DNA of 64,000 nucleotides from Dryocosmus kuriphilus. Lineage: Eukaryota; Arthropoda; Insecta; Hymenoptera; Cynipidae. Position numbers and translations under genes: made by a program. Positions 38,093-47,944 of this stretch are shown here, piece by piece. Numbering within the stretch: the stretch's first letter is position 1; each line of letters opens with the position of its first letter. The stretch lies in assembly GCA_038277395.1 (NCBI GenBank), contig CM076195.1, positions 158,009,911 to 158,073,910 on the forward strand, given 5' to 3'. The notes beneath the pieces are model-generated. The model saw only the letters and a program-made list of their open reading frames with translations. It searched no databases and was not told where the DNA came from.

Positions 38093-38310
38093 TAGTAATT
38101 TGGTTACTTTTTTATCTCTAGTTACTTTAAAGGTACATTTTTTATTCGAAGTTACTATTAGTTATTTATTTCGTCTTACAGATTACTATTTTGCAGGGTG
38201 TATTTCCTCTATTCCCCTTTTTTTCCCATTTTTAAAGAATTCCCCTCTTTTCAAGAAATATCCCCTTTTTTCACGTTTTTCTCGTCTTTCTCTTAAATCT
38301 GGACTAAATT
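38093..38310 (+). mobile_element. Truncated hAT-like left-end block
   Basis: AGTAATTTGGTTACTTTTTT through GGACTAAATTAATAAAA is a diverged copy of 15650-15870. The outer CAGGGCTCGGAACGGG is missing, so this copy is truncated at its left end. Confidence 0.6.
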
Positions 38311-38402
38311 AATAAAACACCATTCAAAGAATCAATTATTTTTGGGTAAAAAAAGTATTTTCTGGTTCAAAAATAATTTCATTTATTTTTGGTTGAGAAA
38401 TC

Positions 38403-39959
38403 ATGTCCAGGAAGTTGGCAACACCAACTTCGAATTTCATAAAAATGAAAATTGTGCTAAATTGTGCTAGATTTGTGCTCTATTGTGGCGCAAAATATTT
38501 TTTGAAAAAATGAAAATTTGACCCCAAAGATAAAAAAAATAAAATTTTTATATCAGACTCGCCAATTGATATTTGCGAAGAAAAAAAAGGTTGTGCTGGG
38601 TAGCATGAAAGACACACAAAAATGTGCTGCAAGACAAAATTTGATATTACAAACTGTTTTCGAAAAAAACAATATTAAAAAAAACAGCCGCGCCATTTTG
38701 TTTTTTTTTGAAAAAACAAAGTTTGTGCTAAGAACTACGTGCTAGGCATATTACTGTGCTGCAAATATAAAGTCAAAACCTTAAACCATTTTCGAAAAAA
38801 AAAACAAATAAAAAAAACCCTAAAAAATGATAAATTTCAAAATTTCGAAAAAAGAGAACTTGTGTTGAGTTGTGCTAGGTGAGTACAACAAAACACTTTA
38901 ATGGCATTTTCTACTCAGATAATTATTTCTCATAATAATTACACTTGAAAAAATTTTGTTGACCCAACATTTTGAAAATTGCGAATTTTGAAAAAAGTGA
39001 AGCTGTGCTGAGTTGTGCTAAGCGAGCCCAACAAAAGACTCATATGACATTTTTCACTCAGATTTATATTTCTCATCAAAATCACATTTGAAAGAATTTT
39101 GTTGACCCAAAATTTTGAAAAATACGAATTTTGAAAATACTGAAGTTGTGCTGAGTTGTGCTAGGCGAGCACAACAGAAGAATTTGCTGACATTTTCCAC
39201 TCAGATTAATATTTTTCAGCATAATTAAATTTGAAAACGTTTTATGAACAAAATTTATTCAAGTGTAATTATTATGAAAAATATTAATCTGAGTGATAAA
39301 TGTCATTAAAGTTTTTTGTTGTGCTAGCCTAGCACAACTTAGCACAACTTCAGTTTTTTCAAAATTCGTATTTTTCAAAATTCGAATTTTTCAAAATTTT
39401 GGGTCCACAAAATTTATTCAAGTGTGATTATTATGAAAAATATCAATCTGAGTGAAAAATGTCATACGAGTTTTCTGTTGTGTTCGCCTAGCACAACTCA
39501 ACACAAGTTCTCTTTTTTCGAAATTTTGAAATTTATCATTTTTTAGGGTTTTTTTCATTTGGTTTTTTTTCGAAAATGGTTTAAGGTTTTGACTTTATAT
39601 TTTCAGCACAGTAATATGCGTAGCACGTAGTTCCTATTACAAGTTTTGTTTTTTCAAAAAAACAAAATGGCGCGGCTCGTTTTTTTTTAATATTGTTTTT
39701 TTCGAAAACGGTTTGTAATATCAAATTTTGCCTTACAGCACATTTTTTTGTGTCTTTCATGCTATCCAGCACAACTTTTTTTTTCGAAAAAATCAATTGG
39801 CGAGGCTGATATAAAAAATTTTATTTTTTTATTTTTGGGGCCAAATTTTCATTTTTTCAAAAAATATTTTGCGGCACAATAGAGCACAAATCTAGCACAA
39901 TTCAGCACAATTTTCATTTTTATGAAATTTGAAGTTTGCGTTGCCAACTTCCTGGACAT
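38403..39959. mobile_element. Mutator-like foldback element with 9-bp target duplication
   Basis: The terminus ATGTCCAGGAAGTTGGCAAC (38403-38422) is exactly inverted at 39940-39959. The two arms fold back over most of the element. Each arm carries ~140-bp internal repeats with GAGTTGTGCTAGGCGAGCAC (three on the left, two on the right). It is flanked by TGAGAAATC on both sides (38394-38402 and 39960-39968). The host sequence GGTTGAGAAATCATCTTT is a standard word of the local satellite family, so the pre-insertion site can be read directly. A 9-bp duplication fits Mutator-like elements, but with ends set 1 bp inward an 11-bp duplication is also possible. No transposase; the mirrored frames at 38518-38745 (+) and 39581-39796 (-) are the same arm read twice. 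Confidence 0.85.
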
Positions 39960-39968
39960 TGAGAAATC

Positions 39969-40880
39969 ATCTTTTTCGATTGAAAATTCAATTGAAATTT
40001 GAAAAGTAATTGTTTTTGACAAAAATCAAGTATTTCGTTTTTTATTTCAATATTTCATGATTGAAAATTCAACTATTACATTTTTGGTTAAAAAGTCATT
40101 TCTTTATTGAAAATTCATTGAAAATATATTTTTGTTTATTGAACACTCCTTTTTTTGGGAGTGGATGTTTCAACTATTTTTAGCTGAAAAATAATTTTTT
40201 TGGTTCAAAAGTCAACTATTACGTTTTCGGTTGAAGGTTCATTTTTTTTGGTTACGAATTGATCTTTTTAGTTGAAAATTTAACTATTTTGTTGGAAAGG
40301 CAACGATTTTATTAAAAATTAATGTTTAGTTGAAAGTTAATTTCTTTTTTTAATTCATCTTTCTTATGTGTAAGTTCAGATGTTTTATTGAACATTTATT
40401 TTTTCCGATCAATAATTCAACTATTTTTGTTTCGGGACATAAATTTTGTTGTTGTAAATTCAGCTATAAGATTTTTAATTGAGAATTAATCTTTTATGTT
40501 TGAAAACCCAACTATTTTGTTAAAAACTGGACTCTTTTAATTAAAAAATTAAACTATTCCCTTGAAAACTAATTTTTTGTTATTGAAAATTTACCTATGT
40601 TTCATTAGAAATTAATTTCATTGGTTGGAATTTAATTTTTATTTCTCTATCGAAAATTCAACTATTTTTAGTTGAAAATTTAATTATTTTTTGTTTGAAA
40701 AATCAACAATTTTGTAAAAAATTTATCTTTGATTGAAAAATCATATTTTTTTATTAAAAATTCAACTGTTTGACTGAAAATCAATTTTTTTTTGGTTGAA
40801 AATTCATCTTGTCTCGAAATTTAACTGTTTAATTGAAAATTTCTTTTTTTTTGAGTTATTGATTCAAGTATTTTATTTAA
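39969..40880 (+). repeat. Degenerate satellite copies
   Basis: The same word family as array 2 in the same orientation (TTGAAAATTCAACTATT, TTGAGAATTAATCTTTTATG), diverged and without a clean period. It continues the block into which the 38403-39959 element inserted. Confidence 0.65.
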
Positions 40881-40904
40881 AAATATCCTTTTGAGTTGAA
40901 AATG

Positions 40905-41545
40905 TAAGAATATTTAAAATTTTAGAAATTCACAGTAAATTCATAAATTACCGAAAGTTTTGGGAAATTTGGTAAATATATAAAAAAAAAACGAAAATTG
41001 CGGGAATTTTTAGAAATTTTTTTTGTACTTTTAGAAATTTTGAAAATGTTTTGAAATTTTTGGAAATTTATGTTAATTTCCGTAAATTTCCAAAACTTTC
41101 CAAAGATTTGAGGAATTTATGGTCAATTTTTAAATTACCGAAAATTTTGGGATATTTTTTGAAATTTGGTCAATTTATAAAAGTTATGGAATTTTTTGGA
41201 TACTTTAAATTTCCATACATTTCCAAAAAATTTTTAAATTCATAATAAATTTATAAAACACTAAAACTAAAAAAACTAAAAAAAATCATGGCGTAATTTA
41301 AAAATTTTTATAAATTTATGGCAAATTTATAAAATACTGAAAATTTCGAAAAATTTTGGAAAATTTGGAAAATTTTAGGACTTTTTAGATTCTTTAAATA
41401 TGGGTAAATTTCAAAAACTGCCGAAAATTTTAGAAATTTATGGTATACTTATAAATTATCAAAAGTTTTTGGGAATTTGGTAAATTATTGAAATTTTTGG
41501 AAATTTTACAAATTTTAGGAATTTTTTGAATAATTTAAATTTCTG
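40905..41545. repeat. Low-complexity AAATTT-type repeats
   Basis: Imperfect repeats built from AATTTTGGAAATTTATGG-like words. A 64-codon frame at 41051-41245 is low-complexity. No gene is seen. Confidence 0.6.
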
Positions 41546-41829
41546 TAAATCTCAATCCAATATTTTATTTATAAAAAAAGTTCTTAGGTTAAAAAAAAAT
41601 TATAAACCGAAAAAAGTGAGGTCGGTAATATAGGGATTTTAGTGAGTCACATCCCCTAAAAATTGCATAAAATATGAAATTACATTTCTTCAACAAATTA
41701 ATCCTTAACTTATGAAAATAAATTTTTCCAACAAATAAATTTCCATTTAATTTTCAGTCACTACTTGAAGATATTATTGATGTATTTCTTCTTTGTAATG
41801 CAATATTAACAGTTTAAAGTTTATAATAA

Positions 41830-42188
41830 CTACTAGAAGGCTAGAAGGGACCCTAAGATTATGCGTCTACCGCACTGATTTCTATGTGTACGGGGCCCCA
41901 AAATTTATGCTGCCGAACCTGCGTGAGACTCCGGAGCAGTTTTGAAAGTCGAAACTCCATCGTTGCTCTTTTTCTAACTCATGGAGTTAGAAAGAAAAAA
42001 CCGTTCGATTATCGACTTTGGAATGTCTGCTTCCAAGATGGAAGCTTTTCGTGGCAGCGCAACCTGGCTAGAAACTGGGGACATTTAAGGTTAAACCATG
42101 TATTCGTAGACCTTGAAAGAGCAGAAACTACGCTCACAGAAGTTTCCCAAATATCACATGTGCGAGGACGTACCTTGACGCGTTACCG
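41830..42188 (+). promoter_or_regulatory. CpG-rich island: probable TTF2 promoter or first exon
   Basis: Base composition changes sharply: CpG dinucleotides are frequent (GACGTACCTTGACGCGTTAC near the 3' end) and long A/T runs disappear. It ends in a good donor, CCG/GTAAGG at 42189, and an acceptor CCAATTTTCAG follows at 42326, giving a 138-bp intron upstream of the TTF2 start codon. I read this as the first, mostly untranslated exon plus core promoter. It also carries a 102-codon frame from the ATG at 41884 that stays open across the splice (see findings). No known domain is recognised in that frame. Confidence 0.5.
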
Positions 42189-42457
42189 GTAAGGTAAAAG
42201 CAAAGATATTGGTAAAAGTTGGAGTAATCGGGACACCAATTTTTCTGCTTTTTATATAATTTGAATTAAATGAATAGGGGTTTAACGGGTTTTTTTAACA
42301 ATATTCAAATTATAACCAATTTTCAGGATTATTGGGACTGTCACAATTACTGGGACTACCTTAGTTGTTTGTCTTCTGTTTATTTTTGTTCTTTCGATCT
42401 TTATACCAAATATTTCTGATAACTTTAATGATTTGATGGTGATAAGATTGACAAAAA

Positions 42458-42510
42458 ATGGATTGGAGTGGCATGCACCCAAAACATCCAGAGGTCTCAA
42501 CGAACTCAAC
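42458..42510 (+). CDS. TTF2: TTF2 exon with start codon
   Basis: Seventeen codons plus two bases, then donor AAC/GTGAGT. This frame was chosen because exon 43426 requires a phase-2 donor, and only this frame gives one with an ATG in good context (A at -3, G at +4). The preceding 131 bases (42327-42457) would be 5' UTR of the same exon. Confidence 0.8.
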
Positions 42511-45500
42511 GTGAGTAAATTAAAAATAATTTTACGTTACAAAATCGGTTTTTTGTCTCTTGCATCTTTTACAGTTTCATGTAAAAAGAAAGAGGGGGTT
42601 AACTCCCGATCAGTATAGCAATGTGCCGTTTCAAAAATTTATACTTTTTGAAAAAGTTTCAAAGTACTTAAGTAAAACTTTGAAATTTTAGGATTAATTG
42701 TAGCATTTGTCGACATAACCTCATATTGGCGCCAAATTTGAAATTTTTTATCAGCATTCACATTCATTCAATGCGAACACTTTTTATAGATTTTTTAAAA
42801 GATCTATTCCTTATTTTATTGTTATTTTTTAACTGCCCTTGCTCTAAAGTACCAACTTTACTGAAAACTTTGAATTTCTAAAATTTTTTAAGTTTTGTGA
42901 AAATTTCATTGGATCAAAAATGTCGTGTTCCGAAATGGTTGAAAATTCAACTATTGTATATTTTTTAAATGTTGAGCTTCAGATTTCTCGAGTTTAAACT
43001 GAACAAACAAAACACGTGATGTTTTGATTTTTCATTTCAAGCTATTTTCATTAACACTTATCCTAAATAATTAAAAATTATTTAGTACTCTATAAATTTT
43101 TTGAAATTGCACTCTTTAAAAAAATATTGTCTTGTTTGTTTAATTTTTTACAAATTTGAGTCACTTTTTGGTTACTTTTCTTCTAAAAATATGTTTACTA
43201 TTTCACTGTTTTTGAGGCTTGAGCAGTTCCGAAAATCTGGAATAGGTAGAAAGTATTTCCATATTTAAAATTGACGTAGTTGAAAATTTAGGTGCAAAAA
43301 ATGCTCTACGAGTCTGTAAACTATTTTGTCTTGTGTGCATGTGATTAGAAATTATTTATTTTTTTAACTTTTGAGAACTGGAAATAATGCATATTTTTTA
43401 AAGGAAAAATTTCTGTTCGTATTAGGAACTATAGACGCCGGGACGAAAATGCAATTCAATATCAGACTCAGTCTGATTTGAAAAGGAGAAAATCCATCTC
43501 AGAAGATGACGATGATGTTGTGGTTGTCGGTACTCCTTTTCAAAGTACTTTTACAAGTAGTTCTGGTGCACTTGGAAGAATTTCCAACGTCTCGAGAGAT
43601 GCTCAAAGGCCCAGCGTTCAGCCAAAGAAAACCCAGACTCAAAGTTTCAACATGAATTTTAGCAAAATTTTCTACACGCCAGGTGTTGGATTTCAGTCAA
43701 TGAATTCAAAAATGACAACTCCCCCTCCTAAAAATACTTTTAAAGCCGAAGATCCAGAAGTGATTTGTGTAGACTTTGAGAAGAACAATCCCTGTTATGT
43801 AGAATTTGAGAACAATCCCTGTTCCTCGAAAATGGCAGATAACACAGAGAATAAAATTAGGGTGTTTGACGGTAAGAAAAATTTGAGTCTTAAATAAAGA
43901 TGATTTAGAAAATATCTAAACCCAAAAACCCTTTTTAACGTCCAATATCAAAAACCAACTTAAAATTTGGTGAAGAGAACAAACCAACATTCCCATCAAT
44001 TTTGGACCAACACTTGAAAAAAGGTTTTTAGCCAGTTTCAAAAAGGAAAAAAAAAAAAATGGGGGAGGGGGCGAAAGAAGGAGACCAATCAAATCCCCTT
44101 CCTTCTTTTTCTTTCCCTCGTCTTTCTTTGTTTCTACCCTGTTTAAAATCCTAATCAAAAACCAATTATACACCATGCCTTTGCTTTTCAATCAATTTAA
44201 AAAGCTTTTTTTCATGCTTTTTATCATTATTCAAAAATTTATCATTGACAAAAGTCTGATATTTTAGAAGATCAACAATCTCATTTCCTGGCAAGCAAAA
44301 TTCCAATTCCTTTTCTAATTTGAAAATTTTAGATTTAAAAAAATTAACATGGAAAGACCCTTGACGAATAAATCCAGCATTGAAATTTTGAACTTACTTA
44401 AAGTATCTTTGAATTTTCTATTGAAAAATTTATTATGAAAACTAAAATCTTTAAATCTTCTATCAAAAAATAAAATCTCTTTTGAAGTATACTATCTCTT
44501 AATTTATGATTGACGCTACACCAAACTCTGATTTTCTTAAAGGTTTCAGGACCATACGTAATTTTAAATTCCTTAAAAAACATGCTGATAAAAACAAAGC
44601 AACCAAAAAATAAAAAAGCAAATCACAAACAAAATTGACTACCAATCCAGGTCACAGAAATCTGAATAAAAAAGATTTAGAAAATATCTAAACCCAAAAA
44701 CCCCTTTAACGTCCAATATCAAAATCCAACTTAAAATTTGGTGAAGAAAACAAACCAACTTTCCCATGAATTTTGGACCAACACCTGATAAAAGTTTTTT
44801 AGCAAGTTTCAAAAAGAAAAAAAAACAAAAAAATAGTAGGAGAAAGAAGGCGACCAATCAAATCCCCTTCCTTCTTTTTCTTTCCCTCGTCTTTCTTTGT
44901 TTCTACCCTGTTTAAAATCCTAAGCAAAAACCAATTATACATTTGCTTTTCAATCAATTTAAAAAGCTTGTTTCCATGCTTTTTATCATTATTCAAAAAT
45001 TTATCATTAAGAAAAGTCTGATATTTTAGAAGATCAACAATCTCATTTCCTGGCAAACAAAATTCCAATTCCTTTTCTAAGTTGAAAATTCTAGATTTAA
45101 AAAAATTAACATGGTTGAAAAGAACCTTGACGAATAAATTCAGCATTGAAATTTTGAATTTACTTAAAGTCTCTTTGAATTTTCTATTGAAAAATTTACT
45201 ATGAAAACTAAAATCTTTAAATCTTCTATCAAAAAATAAAATCTCTTTTGAAGTATACTATCTTAATTTATGATTGACGCTACACGAAACTCTAATTTTC
45301 TTAAAGGTTTCAGGACCATACGCAATTTTAAATTCCTTAAAAAACATGCTGATAAGATAAAAACAAAGCAACCAAAAAATAAAAAAGCAAACCACAAACA
45401 AAATTGACCACCAATCCAGATCACGGAAATCTAAATAAAAAAGATTTAGAAAATATCTAAACACAAAAACCCTTTTAACGTCCAATATTAAAATTCAATT

Positions 45501-47836
45501 TAAAAGTTGGTGAAGAAAACAAAGGAGCTCTTCGATTAAATTTGAACCAACAGCTGAAGAAAGGTTGGGATTTTAAACGGAGTAAGAATGAAAGAAGACG
45601 AGGGAAAGAAACAGAAGGAAGGGGATTTGGCTGCCTTTTTCCCTCTTTTTTTGTTTTTATTTTTGAATTTTGCTAAAAATCTTTTTTCAGGTGTTGGTCC
45701 AAATTTGATCTGAAATTTGGTTTGTTTTCTTGGCCAACTTTTAAAGTTGAAATTTGAATCATGATCTTATAGATTGTTTTTGCAATGCAAATAATTTTAT
45801 TTTTAGAGTATGATCAGGAATACCTAGAGGATTCAAAGTTTCAGTACTATTCAAGTCCAATGAAGGAGGAGGTTCCTGTATGTGAAGTTACAGCTAGTCA
45901 AAAAACTAAAGATTCGATGATTCGCACGCTTTCGAAACTTAAAAAGGAGTTGGATGCCAAAAGGGTAAAAAAATCGTATTTGAATCTGGCTCATTTCAAA
46001 AGAATTTTAATCTTTAATAAGAAATTCAGGGATTACAGTCCGTTCTCTCTTTTATCTAATCTCCTTTTTTCCGCCATAAACTCAGGAACGGGTTACTTTT
46101 AAGTAATTCGGTTACCTTTTTTTATCTGGATTATTCATTTTCTCCAAATTTTTAAATTTCCGAAGTTTAAAATTGCCAAAATTAAAATTAGCGAAGGTAC
46201 ATATTAAATTAATTATTAATTAAATATAAAGCAAATTTTAGTTATACTACAATTTTAGGGAATTTTAATCAGAAATATAAAAGTTTATTCAAAAAATAAA
46301 AAAATAATATGAATATCTATATTATTAATATTTGTAATTAGTAAAATAAAACAAAAGGTAAACTGATTTAAAAAAAAACAAACTATTTTTAATACAAAGA
46401 ATTATTCTAAATGTAGTTATTTAGAAACAAAGCTTAATGATGCATAAAATTCGAGAAATGGAGTAATAAAGAATTTTATTAGTCAAAATGAAACAAAGGG
46501 TTAAAACTGATCTTTTGGTAAGAACGAAATTTATTTTTAATACGGAAAAATTATTTTAAAATGATTTTAGAAATATAAAAGATGTGTAAAATTCCAAAAT
46601 TAAATAATATTAATAAAAAATATAATTAGTAAAATAAAACAAAAGGTTAAAACTTGTTTTTAAAGAATTTATTTTAATTACGAGAAAAATTATTCTAAAA
46701 CTATTTTAGAAATTTCAAAAGCTCCATGTTCTGTAAAATTCCAAAAATAAAAGGAGAATATTAATAAACATATTTTTCTTTTAAAGTTGGTTAAAACTGA
46801 TTTTTTTTTTTAAACAGACTTTATTTTTAATACAAAGCAAAAATTATTTCAAATTCGTTTTTAGATATATAAAACTGTATAAAATTCGATAAATTAAAGA
46901 ATAGTATTCATAAAGAATATAAATAATAAAATAAAACAAAAGGTTAAAACTGATTTTTTTTTTTTTTTGGAAAAACAGAATTTATTTTTAATACAAAAAA
47001 AAATTATTCTTATTTTACAAATATAGAAGTCTGTGCAAAATTCGAAAATTTAAAGAATAATATTAATAAACAATATAAATAAAATAAAATAAAAGGAAAC
47101 GGTAAAACTAATTTTTTAAAAAAAGAATTTTTTTTTAATACAAACCAGTGATTCGAAATAATTTTTTTTTTAAATAGAATTTATTTTTAATATAAAAAAA
47201 ATATTCAAAAATTATTTTCGAAATGTAAAAACCCGTGCAAAATTAAAAAAATTGAAAATATTCACGAAATACCAATATGGTATAAACTGTTTTCATAATT
47301 AAAAAAAAAAATTTTAATCCCCTTTTTTCGGAAAAAAAAAATTCCTCTTCACCTAAAATTGAATTACTGAACCGCTATGATCCCTGGAAATTGAATATTA
47401 ATTTTGCATCCCTCATAGAAATTTAATTTGTGTTTTTAGAAGGAACCGATACGGAAAAATATGCCAAGATTCAAAATCAAGGCTCGTGAAAATGCTATAG
47501 CTGCTAAAAAGAGAGAAATAATCCATATCGAAACTCAATTAGAGATGAAGACTAACTTTTCTGATAGCGATGATGAATCGAGAGAAGAACGCGGAGGGGG
47601 AAATTTCGGTTTCGGGGCCGATTTTGAAGATCTTCTGCACGAAGTTTTTGACGAAGGTTCTGCTACTGTTCGGGGTCTTCATGATCTGAAGGACACACTC
47701 TCTCGTTGTCCAGATGAAAATGAAGTCGCCCCGGATCCGGAAGGACTCCGAGTTCCCTTGCTACTTCATCAGAAAAAAGCTCTTAAATGGATGCTCTACA
47801 GAGAGAAAGAAGAGAAGTGCCCTGGTGGTTTACTTG
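42458..47836 (+). CDS. TTF2: Transcription termination factor 2 / lodestar, N-terminal part (3' part beyond window)
   Basis: Join of 42458-42510, 43426-43871, 45807-45964 and 47440-47836; phases 2, 1, 0, 1 all agree with GT..AG. TTF2 is a nuclear Snf2-family, DNA-dependent ATPase that releases RNA polymerase II transcripts, notably at mitotic entry. Visible here: start MDWSGMHPKHPEVS, a basic KRRK (37-40), an acidic-hydrophobic EDDDDVVVVG (44-53), a second VICVDFE, a charged helical stretch (about 200-250), and VPLLLHQKKALKWML (324-338), the Snf2 Q-motif region nearly identical in pattern to vertebrate TTF2. The frame ends ...CPGGLL-G, where the next exon should supply the ADDMGLGKT Walker A. 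The start ATG has a strong context (ACAAAAATGG). Human TTF2 has an N-terminal zinc finger; none is seen here. Confidence 0.93.
42511..43425. repeat. TTF2 intron with a solo copy of the array 1 terminal module
   Basis: About 42940-43235 matches 8505-8815 of array 1 in order: TTGAAAATTCAACT, AACAAAACACGTGATG, CACTTATCCTAAATAATTAA, TTTGAGTCACTTTTTGGTTA, GGCTTGAGCAGTTCCG. The copy is single and diverged. The rest of the intron shows nothing recognisable. Confidence 0.7.
43426..43871 (+). CDS. TTF2: TTF2 exon: disordered acidic N-terminal region
   Basis: Acceptor TCGTATTAG; donor GACG/GTAAGA. It encodes NYRRRDENAIQYQTQS, KRRK (putative nuclear localisation signal), EDDDDVVVVG, a Ser/Thr/Pro-rich linker, then PEVICVDFEKNNPC and a near-repeat EFENNPCSS. 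Low predicted order and an acid-flanked valine run are shared with vertebrate TTF2. The NNPC repeat looks like a small internal duplication in the DNA (AACAATCCCTGTT twice). Confidence 0.88.
43902..45760 (-). mobile_element. Tandemly duplicated decayed transposon with minus-strand ORF relics
   Basis: GATTTAGAAAATATCTAAAC starts at 43902, 44674 and 45443 (third copy with a base change), so a ~770-bp segment is present twice plus a partial third. The right side (about 45540-45710) is the inverted terminal type also seen at 13850-15337 (GGTGTTGGTCCAAATTTGA). On the minus strand both copies encode matching peptides broken by frameshifts: a hydrophobic stretch, then FKKIRV.CSVNHKLR, then ELEFCLPGNEIVDLLKYQTF and NRVETKKDEGKKKKEGDL. 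Conserved frames in both copies suggest a decayed element protein. The family is not identified; some Penelope-like ORFs have a vaguely similar layout, but that is a weak hint. Confidence 0.6.
45807..45964 (+). CDS. TTF2: TTF2 exon: linker and start of helical region
   Basis: Acceptor TTATTTTTAG; donor AAAAGG/GTAAAA; the split codon gives Glu167. It encodes EYDQEYLEDSKFQYY, then the charged, probably helical MIRTLSKLKKELDAKR. The same kind of basic helical segment precedes the ATPase core in vertebrate TTF2. Phase 0 out, matching the next exon. Confidence 0.85.
46083..46210. mobile_element. Fragments of the hAT-like left end and of the ACGAATT foldback core
   Basis: CAGGAACGGGTTACTTTTAA followed by GTAATTCGGTTACC resembles the start of 15627-15870. 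It runs directly into words (AAATTTCCGAAGTTTAAAAT) of the foldback family at 14036-15112. Both are truncated. They lie in the TTF2 intron between 45964 and 47440. Confidence 0.45.
46275..47300. repeat. Tandem repeat, ~150-bp unit, about 6-7 diverged copies
   Basis: The landmark AAAACAAAAGGTTAAAACTG or close variants recurs near 46345, 46485, 46628, 46785, 46935 and 47085, each followed by GAATTTATTTTTAATAC and then TAAAATTC. It is unrelated in wording to arrays 1-3. It fills most of the TTF2 intron before exon 47440. Confidence 0.75.
47440..47836 (+). CDS. TTF2: TTF2 exon: coiled region and start of Snf2 ATPase domain
   Basis: Acceptor TTGTGTTTTTAG; donor CTTG/GTAAGT; phase 0 in, phase 1 out. 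It encodes KEPIRKNMPRFKIKARENA, a charged helix, an acidic stretch FSDSDDESREERGGG, HDLKDTLSRCPDENEVAPDP, and VPLLLHQKKALKWMLYREKE. CP.E..VA.DP.GL.VPLLLHQK is the clearest family signature in the window. The phase-1 end after GGLL-G places the Walker A loop in the next exon, outside the window or beyond the array. Confidence 0.94.
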
Positions 47837-47944
47837 GTAAGTTAAACTAGTTAAAGTATAAATGTTTTAACTGTAATAAAACAAGGATTTTAATAAAAGT
47901 ATTATATTATATATATATTACATATATTACGTTTCTAAAAGAAA

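Noticed and set aside
38518..39796. Pair of ORFs on opposite strands encoding similar peptides (LILQTVFEKNNIKK)
   Set aside because: They are the two inverted arms of the foldback element read in mirrored direction, not two genes.
42327..42510. Treating the hydrophobic frame in this exon as part of the TTF2 protein
   Set aside because: Its phase at donor 42511 does not fit exon 43426. The frame starting at ATG 42458 does fit, so the hydrophobic frame is at most an overlapping upstream ORF.
44799..45146. Minus-strand 115-codon ORF as a functional gene
   Set aside because: It lies in a duplicated, frameshifted segment within a TTF2 intron and has no complete domain, so it is treated as a transposon relic.
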